A stretch of DNA of 34,508 bases from Halobacteriales archaeon QS_5_68_33 (GCA_003023785.1 PXRS01000027.1:1-34508), one strand, 5' to 3'. Counted from the first letter of the stretch, positions 17,208 through 25,319 are shown. Made by a program: numbers and translations. The notes: a model not told the origin generated them from the sequence alone.

Positions 17208-17741
17208 GTGGAGATCCGGCGACTCCCCGCCGAGGAGGATGCCGTCCGGCGGTACGCCGAGGAACTGTGGTTGCCCTCCCACCGCGACCTGGAGGTCGCC
17301 GTCGAGAGTCACGGACTCGCGGAGGACGTCGACCTCGTCGCCGAGGAGGTGGCCTTCCGCATGGACCGCCTCGACTCGGCGGACTACCGCGCCTGGGTCG
17401 CCATCGAGTCCGGGTCCGACACGGCGACCGACGGTGTTCCGCTCGCCGAGACGGATAGTGAACTGGTCGGGTTCGTCACGACCGACCGGAACGAGGCACC
17501 GTCGGTGTTCGACCGCCCGGACAGGCTAGTGATCGGCGACATCTACGTCAGGGACTCCCACCGCGGAACTGGGCTGGCTCACGAACTGGTCGACCGCGCC
17601 GCCCGGCGGGCCCGAGAAACGGACTGTGGAGAACTCGCCCTCGACGTCGACGTCGACAACGAGTGCGCCGTCACCTTCTACGAGAAACTCGGGTTCGAGC
17701 CGCTGCGCCGCCGGCTGCGCGTCGACGTCGAGGACCTCTGA
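17208..17741 (+). CDS. GNAT family N-acetyltransferase
   Basis: A 177-residue acyltransferase. The acetyl-CoA binding motif A is clear: a beta strand (DRLVIGDIYV) followed by RDSHRGTGLAHELVDRA at about 111-127. A C-terminal NECAVTFYEKLGFEPLRRRLRV motif B is also typical. The acceptor (small molecule or protein N-terminus/lysine) is unknown. The start is GTG 17208, six bases after the TGA of the zinc-ribbon gene, so it probably shares its transcript. Confidence 0.9.
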   Translation: MEIRRLPAEEDAVRRYAEELWLPSHRDLEVAVESHGLAEDVDLVAEEVAFRMDRLDSADYRAWVAIESGSDTATDGVPLAETDSELVGFVTTDRNEAPSVFDRPDRLVIGDIYVRDSHRGTGLAHELVDRAARRARETDCGELALDVDVDNECAVTFYEKLGFEPLRRRLRVDVEDL

Positions 17742-17793
17742 GCGTCGATGTCGCGGCCCCGGAAGGTTGGGACCGCAGCGCCGACAGTGAGAC

Positions 17794-17799
17794 ATTTAT
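17794..17799 (+). promoter_or_regulatory. TATA box for the acidic coiled-coil protein
   Basis: ATTTAT, 26-31 bases before ATG 17825. It supports this start over the longer open frame. Confidence 0.5.
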
Positions 17800-17824
17800 C
17801 CCGTCGGCGGGCGAAGGGCAGAAC

Positions 17825-18658
17825 ATGTCGGACCGCGATTCGGGCGAGGACCTCTCCCGACTCGTCGCCGAACTGGTGACGACCCTCGAAGACCTGGAGG
17901 ACGAACTGGAACCGCCGGACGAGCGGCCGTTACGGCCGCCGACGCCCGGCGAGTTGCGGCGGTTCACCAGCGACGTCGCCATCCCGGGGTTGATCCTCGT
18001 CCTGGAGAGCAACGTCAGGGCCCTGCGCCTGCTCCAGCGGGCGCTCCGCCTCTCGGAGGGGGCCGACCGGACCCGCCGGGAGACGGAAGAACTCGGCGCA
18101 CGGGCACGCGACGTCAGCGAGACCACTCTCGACAGGCTGGACAGCGCGCTCGCCGACCTCCAGGACGCCGTCGAGGGCCGGCCCGGGGACGACGAGGCCG
18201 ACGACCTGCTGGCCGACGCGCGGGAACTCCGGTCCGAAGTCCGGACCCGTTTGCGGGAATACGCAGACGACGCCGCCGACCGGGCCCGCAACTCCGACGA
18301 CGAGGCGGTCGACATCCCCGTCGACGGGGACGAGGACCCGGAAGCGGACGATGCGCCGAACGACGACGGGTCGTCCGGGTCCGGCGACGACGAACAGGAC
18401 GCGCAGGCCGACGGCGACGAAATGGGGGTCGACGTGGACGCGGAACTCGAATCGATCAAGCGCGAGGTCGACGGCGACGAGAACGGTACGGGGTCCGACG
18501 ATGGTGAAAGCGGCGCAGGTTCGGCTAAGGACGAGCCCCCCGACGGGGCTGACGACGCTTCGGAGACGGGTCCGGACGACGAGTCCGGGTCGGATGATGA
18601 CGAGGGTTCGCCCGGCGACGACGGAGAACCCGGCGAGGCGCCGTCCGGAGGCGCCTGA
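17825..18658 (+). CDS. acidic haloarchaeal hypothetical protein with helical N-terminal half
   Basis: 277 residues. The first about 150 are helical (LVAELVTTLEDLEDELEPPDE near the start, then VRALRLLQRALRLSEGADR), with heptad-like Leu spacing suggesting a coiled coil. The segment IPGLILVLESNVRAL is conserved-looking and could be amphipathic. Residues about 150-277 are almost entirely Asp/Glu/Gly/Ser and probably disordered. No enzyme motif is seen. It is unrelated to its neighbours as far as I can tell; conserved in haloarchaea by impression only. Function unknown. Confidence 0.78.
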   Translation: MSDRDSGEDLSRLVAELVTTLEDLEDELEPPDERPLRPPTPGELRRFTSDVAIPGLILVLESNVRALRLLQRALRLSEGADRTRRETEELGARARDVSETTLDRLDSALADLQDAVEGRPGDDEADDLLADARELRSEVRTRLREYADDAADRARNSDDEAVDIPVDGDEDPEADDAPNDDGSSGSGDDEQDAQADGDEMGVDVDAELESIKREVDGDENGTGSDDGESGAGSAKDEPPDGADDASETGPDDESGSDDDEGSPGDDGEPGEAPSGGA

Positions 18659-18674
18659 GTCGATTCCGGGTCCA

Positions 18675-18708
18675 CGCTCCGGCGGGACCCCGGGCACACT
18701 CCGGAGCG
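18675..18708 (+). terminator. GC-rich hairpin after the acidic protein gene
   Basis: CGCTCCGG at 18675-18682 pairs with CCGGAGCG at 18701-18708 around an 18-base loop. It lies 17 bases after the stop and before an AT-rich tract. It could be a terminator, or simply separate the two genes. Confidence 0.4.
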
Positions 18709-18709
18709 G

Positions 18710-18740
18710 AGTATAATACTTTAAACATAATGATTTATTA
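18710..18740 (+). promoter_or_regulatory. AT-rich promoter with small palindrome
   Basis: A 31-base AT-rich tract holds AGTATAATACT (18710-18720, perfect arms around a central A). GATTTATTA at 18732-18740 lies 28-36 bases before ATG 18768. The box near 18732 is the likely TATA element; the palindrome upstream could be an operator. Confidence 0.45.
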
Positions 18741-18767
18741 CCGTGTACTTCGTCGGGGGAGACACGC

Positions 18768-19244
18768 ATGTCCCAGACACACTGCGGGACCCGCGCACGG
18801 CTCCACGTCAGAGAAACGCTGCCGGGACCGGTTCGGGGCCGCCGCGACCGGGTCGCGGACCGGCTCGCGGCGCTCGTAGCGGAGAGAACCCTCGTGGGGT
18901 ACGACGTCGTCCCCTGGGACAAGCGGATCCCGTGTGACGGGTCGGGCGACCCGGACACGCGGGACCGCTACCTGGCGTTCAGCGAGTGGGCCGACGAACG
19001 CGGCGTCGGCCTCGCGCCCTTCTTCGAGACGCGGGAGTGTTACTCCTGGGAGACCGGCGAGCGCGGCACGTGGGTCGTCATGCCCGCGCTCTGTCTCTCC
19101 GTCCACGAGGACGGCGAACTGACCGCGGTCTACCCCCACACCGACGGCGACACCTACAACTCGGTCTGGACGGGGATCGGATCGCTGGAGGAGGGTCACA
19201 CGGGGGAAGAGCTTCCCGAGGACCGCGACCCGCTGGTCGTTTGA
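18768..19244 (+). CDS. haloarchaeal hypothetical protein (HTH-domain annotation likely)
   Basis: 158 residues. The N-terminal half (VRETLPGPVRGRRDRVADRL) is helical. The centre is rich in aromatic and Cys residues (FFETRECYSWETGERGTWVV), followed by LCLSVHEDGELTAVYPH. I recall similar haloarchaeal proteins being annotated as HTH domain proteins, but see no clear helix-turn-helix. No signal peptide or membrane segment. The TGA stop is the left flank of repeat A at 19245. Function unknown. Confidence 0.78.
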   Translation: MSQTHCGTRARLHVRETLPGPVRGRRDRVADRLAALVAERTLVGYDVVPWDKRIPCDGSGDPDTRDRYLAFSEWADERGVGLAPFFETRECYSWETGERGTWVVMPALCLSVHEDGELTAVYPHTDGDTYNSVWTGIGSLEEGHTGEELPEDRDPLVV

Positions 19245-19318
19245 TACGGTCGGTTGTAACTGTGTACCGGTGATTCGCCGGGCGGGTGAATCCCGGAACT
19301 GATTTACAACCGACCGTA
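19245..19318. repeat. repeat family A, full copy 1
   Basis: A 74-bp element with perfect 15-bp inverted ends, TACGGTCGGTTGTAA and TTACAACCGACCGTA. Weaker pairing continues inward (ACCGGTGATTCGCC against GGGTGAATCCCGG). TGA flanks both sides in direct orientation (19242-19244 and 19319-19321), as expected for a 3-bp target duplication. The left TGA is the stop codon of the preceding gene. Confidence 0.85.
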
Positions 19319-19795
19319 TGACTGCCGGTGCGGGCAACCGACAGCCCCGAACGGTCGCTCATACTGTCGGACACAAGTGATGCCACCGCTCCGGTGACTG
19401 TTTCGGGGTCTTCGAGATGCATGTCCCCGAACGTCGACGAGCACGTTCACGTACTTGTGGAGGCCGATATCGGGGTCGCGCAACTCCTCGACGTAGACCG
19501 GTTCGACCGCGTCGCCGGTCTCGACGTCGTCGCTGGTCGCCTGGCCGATGGCCCGGACGGTATCGTCGCCGTCCGGCCCTTCGGTGGCGTCGCTCACGTC
19601 GAACTCGACGATAGCGAGCGTGTTGGGTTCGCGCACGCCGGGGGGCGTGGCCGTGCTCGTCGTCCACGTGACGACCTCGCCTGTGCGGTCGGTCAGGTCG
19701 ACCGTGCCCTCCTGCGGGTCGCCACACTCCGGACAGAGCGCGTGCCCCGGGCAGGTCGCGTGCCCGTTCGGACAGACGTGTGCGTCGAAGGTCAC
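19304..19795 (-). CDS. DUF35 OB-fold/zinc-ribbon acyl-CoA-binding protein, 3' end replaced by repeats
   Basis: DUF35 proteins (rubredoxin-like zinc ribbon plus OB fold) partner thiolases and HMG-CoA synthases, channelling acyl-CoA. CPNGHATCPGHALCPECGDPQ at 8-28 is the zinc site. The OB fold begins at VDLTDRTGEVVTWTTST and reaches VEPVYVEELRDPDIGL at about residue 112. After that the frame enters repeat B (KYVNVLVDVRGHASR), then 40 unrelated residues, and stops inside repeat A. Normal relatives end with a short conserved tail soon after this point. It follows the thiolase gene, as expected for a pair. The start is GTG 19795 with GGGGGTGAC just upstream. Confidence 0.8.
   Translation of the reverse strand: MTFDAHVCPNGHATCPGHALCPECGDPQEGTVDLTDRTGEVVTWTTSTATPPGVREPNTLAIVEFDVSDATEGPDGDDTVRAIGQATSDDVETGDAVEPVYVEELRDPDIGLHKYVNVLVDVRGHASRRPRNSHRSGGITCVRQYERPFGAVGCPHRQSYGRL
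19362..19459. repeat. repeat family B, copy 2 (right end cut)
   Basis: The left end TACTGTCGGACACAAGT is intact after a TCA triplet (19359-19361). The right end stops at ACTTGTG and lacks the last ten bases. An inner stem TTCGGGG (19402-19408) with CCCCGAA (19425-19431) suggests a nested hairpin. It overlaps the 3' coding part of the DUF35 gene. Confidence 0.8.
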
Positions 19796-19877
19796 GCGAG
19801 GTCACCCCCGTGTGACCGAGCGTGACGTTGTTGGGCGCGCTGCTCGACCGCGTCGAGCGAGTGTCCAACAGAAGACA

Positions 19878-21026
19878 TTATCGGGCCTCCATGACGGTGG
19901 TGATGACGCAGTTGCCGAAGCCGCCGACGTTGCACGCGAGGCCGGTGTCGGCCGCGACCTGTCGGGGCCCCGCCTCGCCCACCAGCTGCTTGTATATCTC
20001 GTAGCCCTGTGCGACGCCGCTTGCGCCGAGCGGATGGCCCTTCGATTTCAGCCCGCCCGAGGTGTTGATGGGGAACTCGCCGTCGCGCTCGGTGCGACCC
20101 TCCATGACCTGCTCCCAGGCACAGCCCTGCTCGGCGAAACCACAGCCCTCCATCTGGAGGAACTCGAGGATCGTGAACATGTCGTGGAGTTCGGCGACGT
20201 CGACGTCCTCGGGTTCGATGCCGGCCATCTCGTAGGCGCCCCGACTCGACTCGACGACGCCGCCCATGACCGTTGGGTCGTCGCGCTCGTGGACGACGTG
20301 AGTGTCCGTCGCACCGTCGATGCCCGAGACCACGGCGTAGTCGTCAGTCAGCTCCTGTGCGCGCTCCTCGGTGGTGAACACGAGTCCCGAACTCCCGTCC
20401 GTGATGGGACAGAAGTCGTAGAGTCGGAGCGGGTCAGCCACGATCGGACTCCCCAGGGCCGTCTCGACGTCGATCTCCTTCTGGAACTGCGCGTGGGGGT
20501 TGTCGACGCCGTTCCTGTGGTTCTTGACGGCGACGCGAGCCAGCGCTTCGCGGGGCGCGTCGAACCGTTCGAGGTAGTGCCGCGCGGTCAGGCCCGCGAA
20601 GGAGGGGAGCGTGACGCCGTGTTTGTACTCGTCGGGGTGAGTGATCGAGGCGATGATGTCCGTCGCCTCCGCCGTCGTCTTGTGGTGCATCTTCTCGCCG
20701 CCCACGAGGAGGGTCATCTCGCTGGCGCCGGAGGCGACCGACTGCCAGGCCTCGTAGATGCCCGCACCGCCCGACGAGGAGGTCTGGTCGACCCGCTCGC
20801 TGTAGGCCGGCATCACGCCGAGGTCGTGGGCGAGCGCGTTCATGATCCCGGTCTGGCCCTGGAACTCCCCGCTGGCCATGTTCGAGACGTAGAGGTGCTC
20901 GACGTCGTCGGGGTCGATTCCCGCGTCGTCGAGCGCCGCCACGCCCGCCTCCGCAAGCAGCTCCCGGATCCAGGCGTCGCGGTCCCCGAACTCCGTCATC
21001 GAGGCACCGATCACTGCGACTGGCAT
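19878..21026 (-). CDS. thiolase family protein (SCP-x type), Ser at nucleophile position
   Basis: A 382-residue thiolase-fold protein of the archaeal/SCP-x group, which works with DUF35 proteins in condensing or cleaving acyl-CoA. Conserved parts: HDMFTILEF with His281, SGGLKSKGHPLGASG with His331 and ACNVGGFGNC with Cys365/Cys373. The nucleophile motif, normally (N/D)-x-A-C-x-S-G-G, reads DQTSSSGG. The catalytic Cys is therefore Ser83, and it may not form the normal acyl-enzyme. ATG 21026 matches the conserved start MPVAVIGASMTEFG. The DUF35 gene follows after 82 bases; upstream are acyl-CoA carboxylase genes. Confidence 0.9.
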   Translation of the reverse strand: MPVAVIGASMTEFGDRDAWIRELLAEAGVAALDDAGIDPDDVEHLYVSNMASGEFQGQTGIMNALAHDLGVMPAYSERVDQTSSSGGAGIYEAWQSVASGASEMTLLVGGEKMHHKTTAEATDIIASITHPDEYKHGVTLPSFAGLTARHYLERFDAPREALARVAVKNHRNGVDNPHAQFQKEIDVETALGSPIVADPLRLYDFCPITDGSSGLVFTTEERAQELTDDYAVVSGIDGATDTHVVHERDDPTVMGGVVESSRGAYEMAGIEPEDVDVAELHDMFTILEFLQMEGCGFAEQGCAWEQVMEGRTERDGEFPINTSGGLKSKGHPLGASGVAQGYEIYKQLVGEAGPRQVAADTGLACNVGGFGNCVITTVMEAR

Positions 21027-21142
21027 ATCCGACCCGTCGGCGGGCTCTGTTGTGGGTGTTTCGGAAGACGGGGACGCGGAACGGGCGCGCTCTCGAGTTG
21101 TTCGGGGCGACAAACATCTTTATGACGGTACAGCCGACAGCA

Positions 21143-21469
21143 TCAGTAGAACGAGCGCGCGGCCGCTTTCCACTCCTCGCCGCGTTCGACCTCGTCGGGC
21201 CAGCGGCGCTTCCCGACCGCCTTCATGCGGGCGGCGAGCGTCCACTCGTCGGCGCGGTCGGGTTCCTCCTCGCCGGCGCTCGCCGCGGCGGCCGCCCGGG
21301 CCCTGTCATGGAGGTGGGCGCCGACGGCCGTCGCGATAACCGCCGCCTCGTCGCTGTCGGCGTCGGCCGGCAGGCCCATCTCGACGGTCCTGCCGTCGAC
21401 GGTGACCGCCACGGAGGCGCTCGCGACGCCGCGCTCGCTGTCACCCTCGGTGAGTTCGGTGTCGGCCAT
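21143..21469 (-). CDS. pccX: PccX-like small acyl-CoA carboxylase subunit
   Basis: A 108-residue protein immediately after the carboxyltransferase subunit gene, with which it overlaps by ATGA. It has beta-rich [16 protein letters not shown] followed by Ala-rich helices and the end [15 protein letters not shown], then [10 protein letters not shown]. Its position and size match the third subunit (PccX) of propionyl-CoA carboxylase described in Haloferax mediterranei. Its role in the complex is inferred from that. Confidence 0.7.
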   Translation of the reverse strand: MADTELTEGDSERGVASASVAVTVDGRTVEMGLPADADSDEAAVIATAVGAHLHDRARAAAAASAGEEEPDRADEWTLAARMKAVGKRRWPDEVERGEEWKAAARSFY

Positions 21470-23103
21470 CAGAGCGGGATGTTGCCGTGGTCTTTCGGCG
21501 GGTTGTCCTCGCGTTTGCCCTCCAGCATCTCCAGGTCCCGGATGAGGCGCCTGCGAGTGTCTTTCGGTTCGATAACGTCGTCGAGGTACCCCCGCTTTGC
21601 CGGTTCGTACGGGTGGGCGAACTCCTCGCGGAACTCGTCCATGAGTTCCTGCCGGCGGGCGTCCGTGTCCTCGGCCGCCCGGAGTTCCTCCCGATAGAGG
21701 ATGTTCACCGCCCCTCGCGGGCCCAGCACCGCCATCTCCGACCCCGGCCAGGCGTAGTTGACGTCCGACCCGAGGAACTTCGAGGACATGACGATGTAGG
21801 CGCCGCCGTAGGCCTTGCGCACGACCACCGACAGCAGGGGAACCGTCGCCTCGGCGTAGGCGTAGATCAGCTTCGCGCCCCGGCGGATGATCCCGTCGTG
21901 CTCCTGGTCGGTCCCGGGCATGAACCCCGGGACGTCGACCAGCGTCACGATCGGGATGTTGAACGAGTCACAGAACCTGACGAACCGCGCGGCCTTCTCG
22001 GAGGCGTCGATGTCGAGCGTCCCCGCGCTGACCCGGGGCTGGTTGGCGACGATACCGACCACCCGCCCGTCCATGCGCCCGAAGCCGACGAGGACGTTAC
22101 GCGCCCAGTTCGCGTGAGTCTCGAGGAACGAATCCTCGTCGACGAGGCGCTCGACGACGGTCGTCATGTCGTAGGGTTTGCGCGGCGCCTCGGGGACGAT
22201 GTCGGTCACGTCCGTCAGTTCGCGGTCGGGGTCATCCCACGAGGGCACGCGGGGCGGGTCGGCGAGGTTGTTCGCCGGCAGGTACGAGAGCAGGCGCCGT
22301 ATCCCGTCCAGCGCGTCCTCCTCGCTCCGGCAGTCGAAGTGGGCGACCCCCGACTTGGTGGAGTGTGAGCCGGCGCCGCCGAGTTCCTCCTTCGAGACCT
22401 GCTCGCCGGTGACCGTCTCGATGACGTCCGGGCCGGTGATGAACATGTGGGAGGTGTCCTCGACCATGAACGTGAAGTCCGTCAGCGCCGGCGAGTAGGT
22501 CGCGCCGCCGGCACACGGCCCCATGATCGCGGATATCTGGGGGACCAGTCCCGAAGCGGTGGTGTTGCGCTCGAAGATGCGCGCGAACCCCGCGAGCGAG
22601 TCGACGCCTTCCTGGATGCGTGCGCCACCCGAGTCGTTGATCCCCACGACCGGGACGCCGTTCTCGACGGCGCGGTCCATCACCTTGCAGATCTTGTCGG
22701 CGACCGCTTCCCCCACCGACCCGCCCAACACGGTAAAATCGTGGGCGAAGACGAAGACCTTGCGGCCCTCGACCTCGCCGTAGCCCGTGACGACGGCGTC
22801 GCCGGGGAACTCCTTCCCGTCCATGCCGAAGCTGGTCGAGCGGTGCTCGACGAACGGGTCGACCTCCACGAACGTGTCCTCGTCCAGCAGGTACTCGATG
22901 CGCTCGTGGGCGGTCATCTTCCCCCGGTCGTGCTGGCGCTGGATTCGCTCCTCGCCGCCGCCCCGCCGCGACTCCTGGCGGCGGCGCTGTAACTCCTTCA
23001 GGGGTGACTCCCCGTCTGCAGATTCGCCGGCCTCGTCCGCCCTCTCGCCGTCGGCCTCGCCGGCCGCTTCCGCGTCGGTGTCTCCGGTTTCCTCCTGGCT
23101 CAT
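21469..23103 (-). CDS. pccB: acyl-CoA (propionyl-CoA) carboxylase carboxyltransferase subunit
   Basis: A 544-residue carboxyltransferase beta subunit that transfers CO2 from biotin to propionyl- or acetyl-CoA. Residues 1-33 are an acidic tail. The first crotonase-fold half holds [17 protein letters not shown] and the oxyanion region [14 protein letters not shown]. The second half holds [19 protein letters not shown] and [13 protein letters not shown]-like [12 protein letters not shown]. The Asp in the GTDQ segment lies near the site that sets acyl-CoA preference in relatives. The biotin carboxylase/BCCP subunit is not in the window. It is cotranscribed with the reductase gene one base upstream and with pccX. 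Confidence 0.93.
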   Translation of the reverse strand: MSQEETGDTDAEAAGEADGERADEAGESADGESPLKELQRRRQESRRGGGEERIQRQHDRGKMTAHERIEYLLDEDTFVEVDPFVEHRSTSFGMDGKEFPGDAVVTGYGEVEGRKVFVFAHDFTVLGGSVGEAVADKICKVMDRAVENGVPVVGINDSGGARIQEGVDSLAGFARIFERNTTASGLVPQISAIMGPCAGGATYSPALTDFTFMVEDTSHMFITGPDVIETVTGEQVSKEELGGAGSHSTKSGVAHFDCRSEEDALDGIRRLLSYLPANNLADPPRVPSWDDPDRELTDVTDIVPEAPRKPYDMTTVVERLVDEDSFLETHANWARNVLVGFGRMDGRVVGIVANQPRVSAGTLDIDASEKAARFVRFCDSFNIPIVTLVDVPGFMPGTDQEHDGIIRRGAKLIYAYAEATVPLLSVVVRKAYGGAYIVMSSKFLGSDVNYAWPGSEMAVLGPRGAVNILYREELRAAEDTDARRQELMDEFREEFAHPYEPAKRGYLDDVIEPKDTRRRLIRDLEMLEGKREDNPPKDHGNIPL

Positions 23104-23104
23104 G

Positions 23105-23848
23105 CTACCACTCCATGCCGCCGTTGACCCCGATCACCTGGCCGGTCATGTACGCCGACTCCTCGCTGGCGACGAACGAGACGATCCCGCAGATGTCCCG
23201 GACGGTCGCGAACCGGTCCAGGGGGATCTCCCGCAGGATCTTCTCCTGGACGCGCTGGGGGACCTCTTCAAGCATGTCGGTCCTGACGAACCCCGGCGCG
23301 ATGCAGTTGGCCGTCGACCCCGTCGAGGCCATCTCCAGCGCGAGCGTCCGGGTGAACCCGAACAGACCCGACTTGGTCGTCGCGTAGTTGGCCTGCCCGT
23401 AGTTGCCCTGCTGACCCACGACCGAGGAGACGTTGATGAGACGGCCGTGTTCGCTGGCCTCGACGTCGTCGAGGAAGGTCCTCGTGCAGTTGTAGACGCC
23501 ACCGAGATTCACGTCGATGACCCGGTCCCAGTCCTCGCGGGTCATGTTCTCGAACTTCTTGTCGACCGTGATGCCGGCGTTGTTGACGAGGACGTCCACC
23601 GGCCCGACGTTGTCGTGGACCTCCTCGGCCATCGCCTCGACCTCGGTCAGGTCAGAGACGTCGGCCTGGGCCGCTATCGCCGTTCCGCCCGCCTCCTCGA
23701 TCCCCGCGACGACCGCCTCGGCCTCGGCCCGCGACGACCGGTAGTTGACGACCACCGTCGCGCCGCGGTCGGCGAGGTCCCGCGCGACCCCGCGGCCGAT
23801 CCCCCGGGAACTCCCGGTCACGAGACAGGTCTGCCCGTCGAGTCTCAC
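23105..23848 (-). CDS. phaB: acetoacetyl-CoA / 3-oxoacyl reductase (PhaB/FabG type SDR)
   Basis: A short-chain dehydrogenase, probably NADPH-linked. TGSSRGIG at 11-18 binds the cofactor. NNAG is at 89-92 and the tetrad is Asn114, Ser142, Tyr155 and Lys159 (NYATTKSG). The C-terminus GQVIGVNGGMEW is close to PhaB/FabG. GTG 23848 gives 247 residues, the family size, and has GGAGGTG eight bases upstream. ATG 23872 and GTG 23893 would add a tail of unusual composition. As first gene of the acyl-CoA block it may supply (R)-3-hydroxyacyl-CoA for PHA, with PccB shaping the C5 pool. This is inference; no PHA synthase is in the window. Confidence 0.88.
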   Translation of the reverse strand: MRLDGQTCLVTGSSRGIGRGVARDLADRGATVVVNYRSSRAEAEAVVAGIEEAGGTAIAAQADVSDLTEVEAMAEEVHDNVGPVDVLVNNAGITVDKKFENMTREDWDRVIDVNLGGVYNCTRTFLDDVEASEHGRLINVSSVVGQQGNYGQANYATTKSGLFGFTRTLALEMASTGSTANCIAPGFVRTDMLEEVPQRVQEKILREIPLDRFATVRDICGIVSFVASEESAYMTGQVIGVNGGMEW

Positions 23849-23905
23849 GGGCGCGACACCTCCCGCTCGCATCGATCGCTCATGGGAGTACACGCCGGTG
23901 GAAGC

Positions 23906-23915
23906 CGGTTAAGCG
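23906..23915 (-). promoter_or_regulatory. possible TATA box for the phaB-pccB-pccX operon
   Basis: GCTTAACCGG on the minus strand, about 60 bases before the GTG. This fits a short 5' leader carrying the GGAGGTG ribosome site. Confidence 0.35.
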
Positions 23916-24030
23916 TTCCCCTTGGCTGTCTTTCGCGTCTCCCGTCGCCGTTCCACGGGGTTCCCTCGAAGGCACGACTGCGGGGCCCCGCTCCGGCCTC
24001 GCTTTCTCCGAGAGCCCAAACGGAAGATTC

Positions 24031-24046
24031 TTTAGGGTGACCTAAA
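24031..24046 (+). promoter_or_regulatory. DtxR/IdeR-like operator over the core promoter
   Basis: TTTAGGGTGACCTAAA is an inverted repeat fitting the TTAGG-N4-CCTAA pattern bound by DtxR-family metal-dependent repressors. The right arm runs into CCTAAAAAC (24041-24049), the likely TATA box 19-27 bases before ATG 24068. A bound repressor would block TBP. The downstream operon carries iron-transport genes, which fits iron control. Confidence 0.6.
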
Positions 24047-24067
24047 AACAACGCGTTCACGGAGCAC

Positions 24068-25279
24068 ATGACACGGGACATCTGCGTGGTCGTGCCGACG
24101 GTACGCGAGCACGAGTGCGTGCGGGCCTACGCCGAGAACGCCCGCGAGCACGGGTTCGACCTCGACCGACTCCAGTTCGTGCTGGTCACCGAGGACCGCT
24201 GTGAGACCGACGCGATGGCGCGACTGCTGGACGAGGAGGGTCTCTCGGGCGAGGTGTTCGACGGGTCGGCGCGCGAGCGGTGGTACCGACAGCAGGGGAT
24301 CGCCGAGTACGAACACGTCGTCCCCGCGGCGAGTCACGCCGAGACGAGTTTCGGCCTCCTCTACCTGTGGGCCGGCGACTACGAGTACGGCGTCTTCATC
24401 GACGACGACACGCGCCCCCACTCCGAGTACGACTTCTTCGGCTGCCACCTGCGCAACCTCGCCTACGAGGGCGAGGTCACGAGCGTCCGCTCGGACGAGC
24501 GGTGGGTGAACGTCCTCTACCGGAACGCCGACGACCACGGCCTCTATCCCCGGGGATACCCCTACAGCGCGATGGGCGAGACCGTCGAGACCGAAACCCG
24601 GTACGTGGACGACGTCGTCGCCTCGCAGGGGCTGTGGACGAACGTTCCCGACCTGGACGCGGTCCGGATCCTCATGGACGGCGACCTGCGGGGGCAGGCC
24701 CGGACCCGTCTGGACGCCGCCGACTACGGCGAGGACTTCGTCGCAGCGCCGGGCCAGTATCTCACCGTCTGCTCGATGAACCTCGCCTTCCGCCGGGAGG
24801 TCGTCCCCGCGTTCTACCAACTCCCGATGGACGACAACCCCTGGGACGTGGGCCGGTTCGACGACATCTGGAGCGGCGTCTTCCTCAAGCGCGCCTGCGA
24901 CGTGCTCGGCAAGCAGGTGTACAACGGCACGCCGCTCTGTGAACACAACAAGGCGCCCCGCTCGACGTTCGGCGACCTGACCAACGAGGTGCCGGGGCTG
25001 GAACTCAACGAACACGTCTGGGAGATAGTCGACAGCGTGGAACCGGCGGTTCCACGGGCCGCCCGGACGGCGGAGCCGTCCGACGACGCCGGTGGGGACG
25101 CCGACGCCTACGCCGGCATCTACCGCGCGATGGCCGACGCGATGGTCGCAGCCGAGCGCGACTACGAGAACGCCGAGTTCCTCGCCTACGTCGGCGAGCA
25201 CATGCACGACTGGCTGGACGCCCTCGGCGAGATCCGCCCGGGCGTCGGCACCGCCGAGCGCGCACCCGCGGACGACTGA
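24068..25279 (+). CDS. GT75 / reversibly glycosylated polypeptide family protein
   Basis: 403 residues, often annotated as alpha-1,4-glucan-protein synthase. The family includes plant reversibly glycosylated polypeptides and UDP-arabinopyranose mutases. Visible are a Rossmann-like start (DICVVVPTVREHE), the acidic metal/nucleotide-sugar site FIDDDTRP with Asp112-114 and the downstream SGVFLKRACDVLGKQVYNG. Reaction in archaea is not established; a nucleotide-sugar glycosyltransferase or mutase acting in the cytosol is likely. An Ala/Asp/Gly linker lies near 340-350. It stops at TGA 25279, which starts a one-ended repeat A. The iron-binding protein gene follows 25-40 bases later. Confidence 0.88.
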   Translation: MTRDICVVVPTVREHECVRAYAENAREHGFDLDRLQFVLVTEDRCETDAMARLLDEEGLSGEVFDGSARERWYRQQGIAEYEHVVPAASHAETSFGLLYLWAGDYEYGVFIDDDTRPHSEYDFFGCHLRNLAYEGEVTSVRSDERWVNVLYRNADDHGLYPRGYPYSAMGETVETETRYVDDVVASQGLWTNVPDLDAVRILMDGDLRGQARTRLDAADYGEDFVAAPGQYLTVCSMNLAFRREVVPAFYQLPMDDNPWDVGRFDDIWSGVFLKRACDVLGKQVYNGTPLCEHNKAPRSTFGDLTNEVPGLELNEHVWEIVDSVEPAVPRAARTAEPSDDAGGDADAYAGIYRAMADAMVAAERDYENAEFLAYVGEHMHDWLDALGEIRPGVGTAERAPADD

Positions 25280-25293
25280 TACGGTCGGTTGAA
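25280..25293 (+). repeat. one-ended copy of repeat family A
   Basis: TACGGTCGGTTGAACG follows the TGA stop of the GT75 gene directly. Only the left 11-13 bases match the full elements. Confidence 0.5.
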
Positions 25294-25319
25294 CGACACG
25301 AAATATGTACGACGACGCG

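Noticed and set aside
18768-23848. PHA synthase or biotin carboxylase hidden near the acyl-CoA block
   Set aside because: All frames in the block are accounted for by the genes listed; neither PhaC/PhaE motifs nor ATP-grasp/biotin motifs occur.
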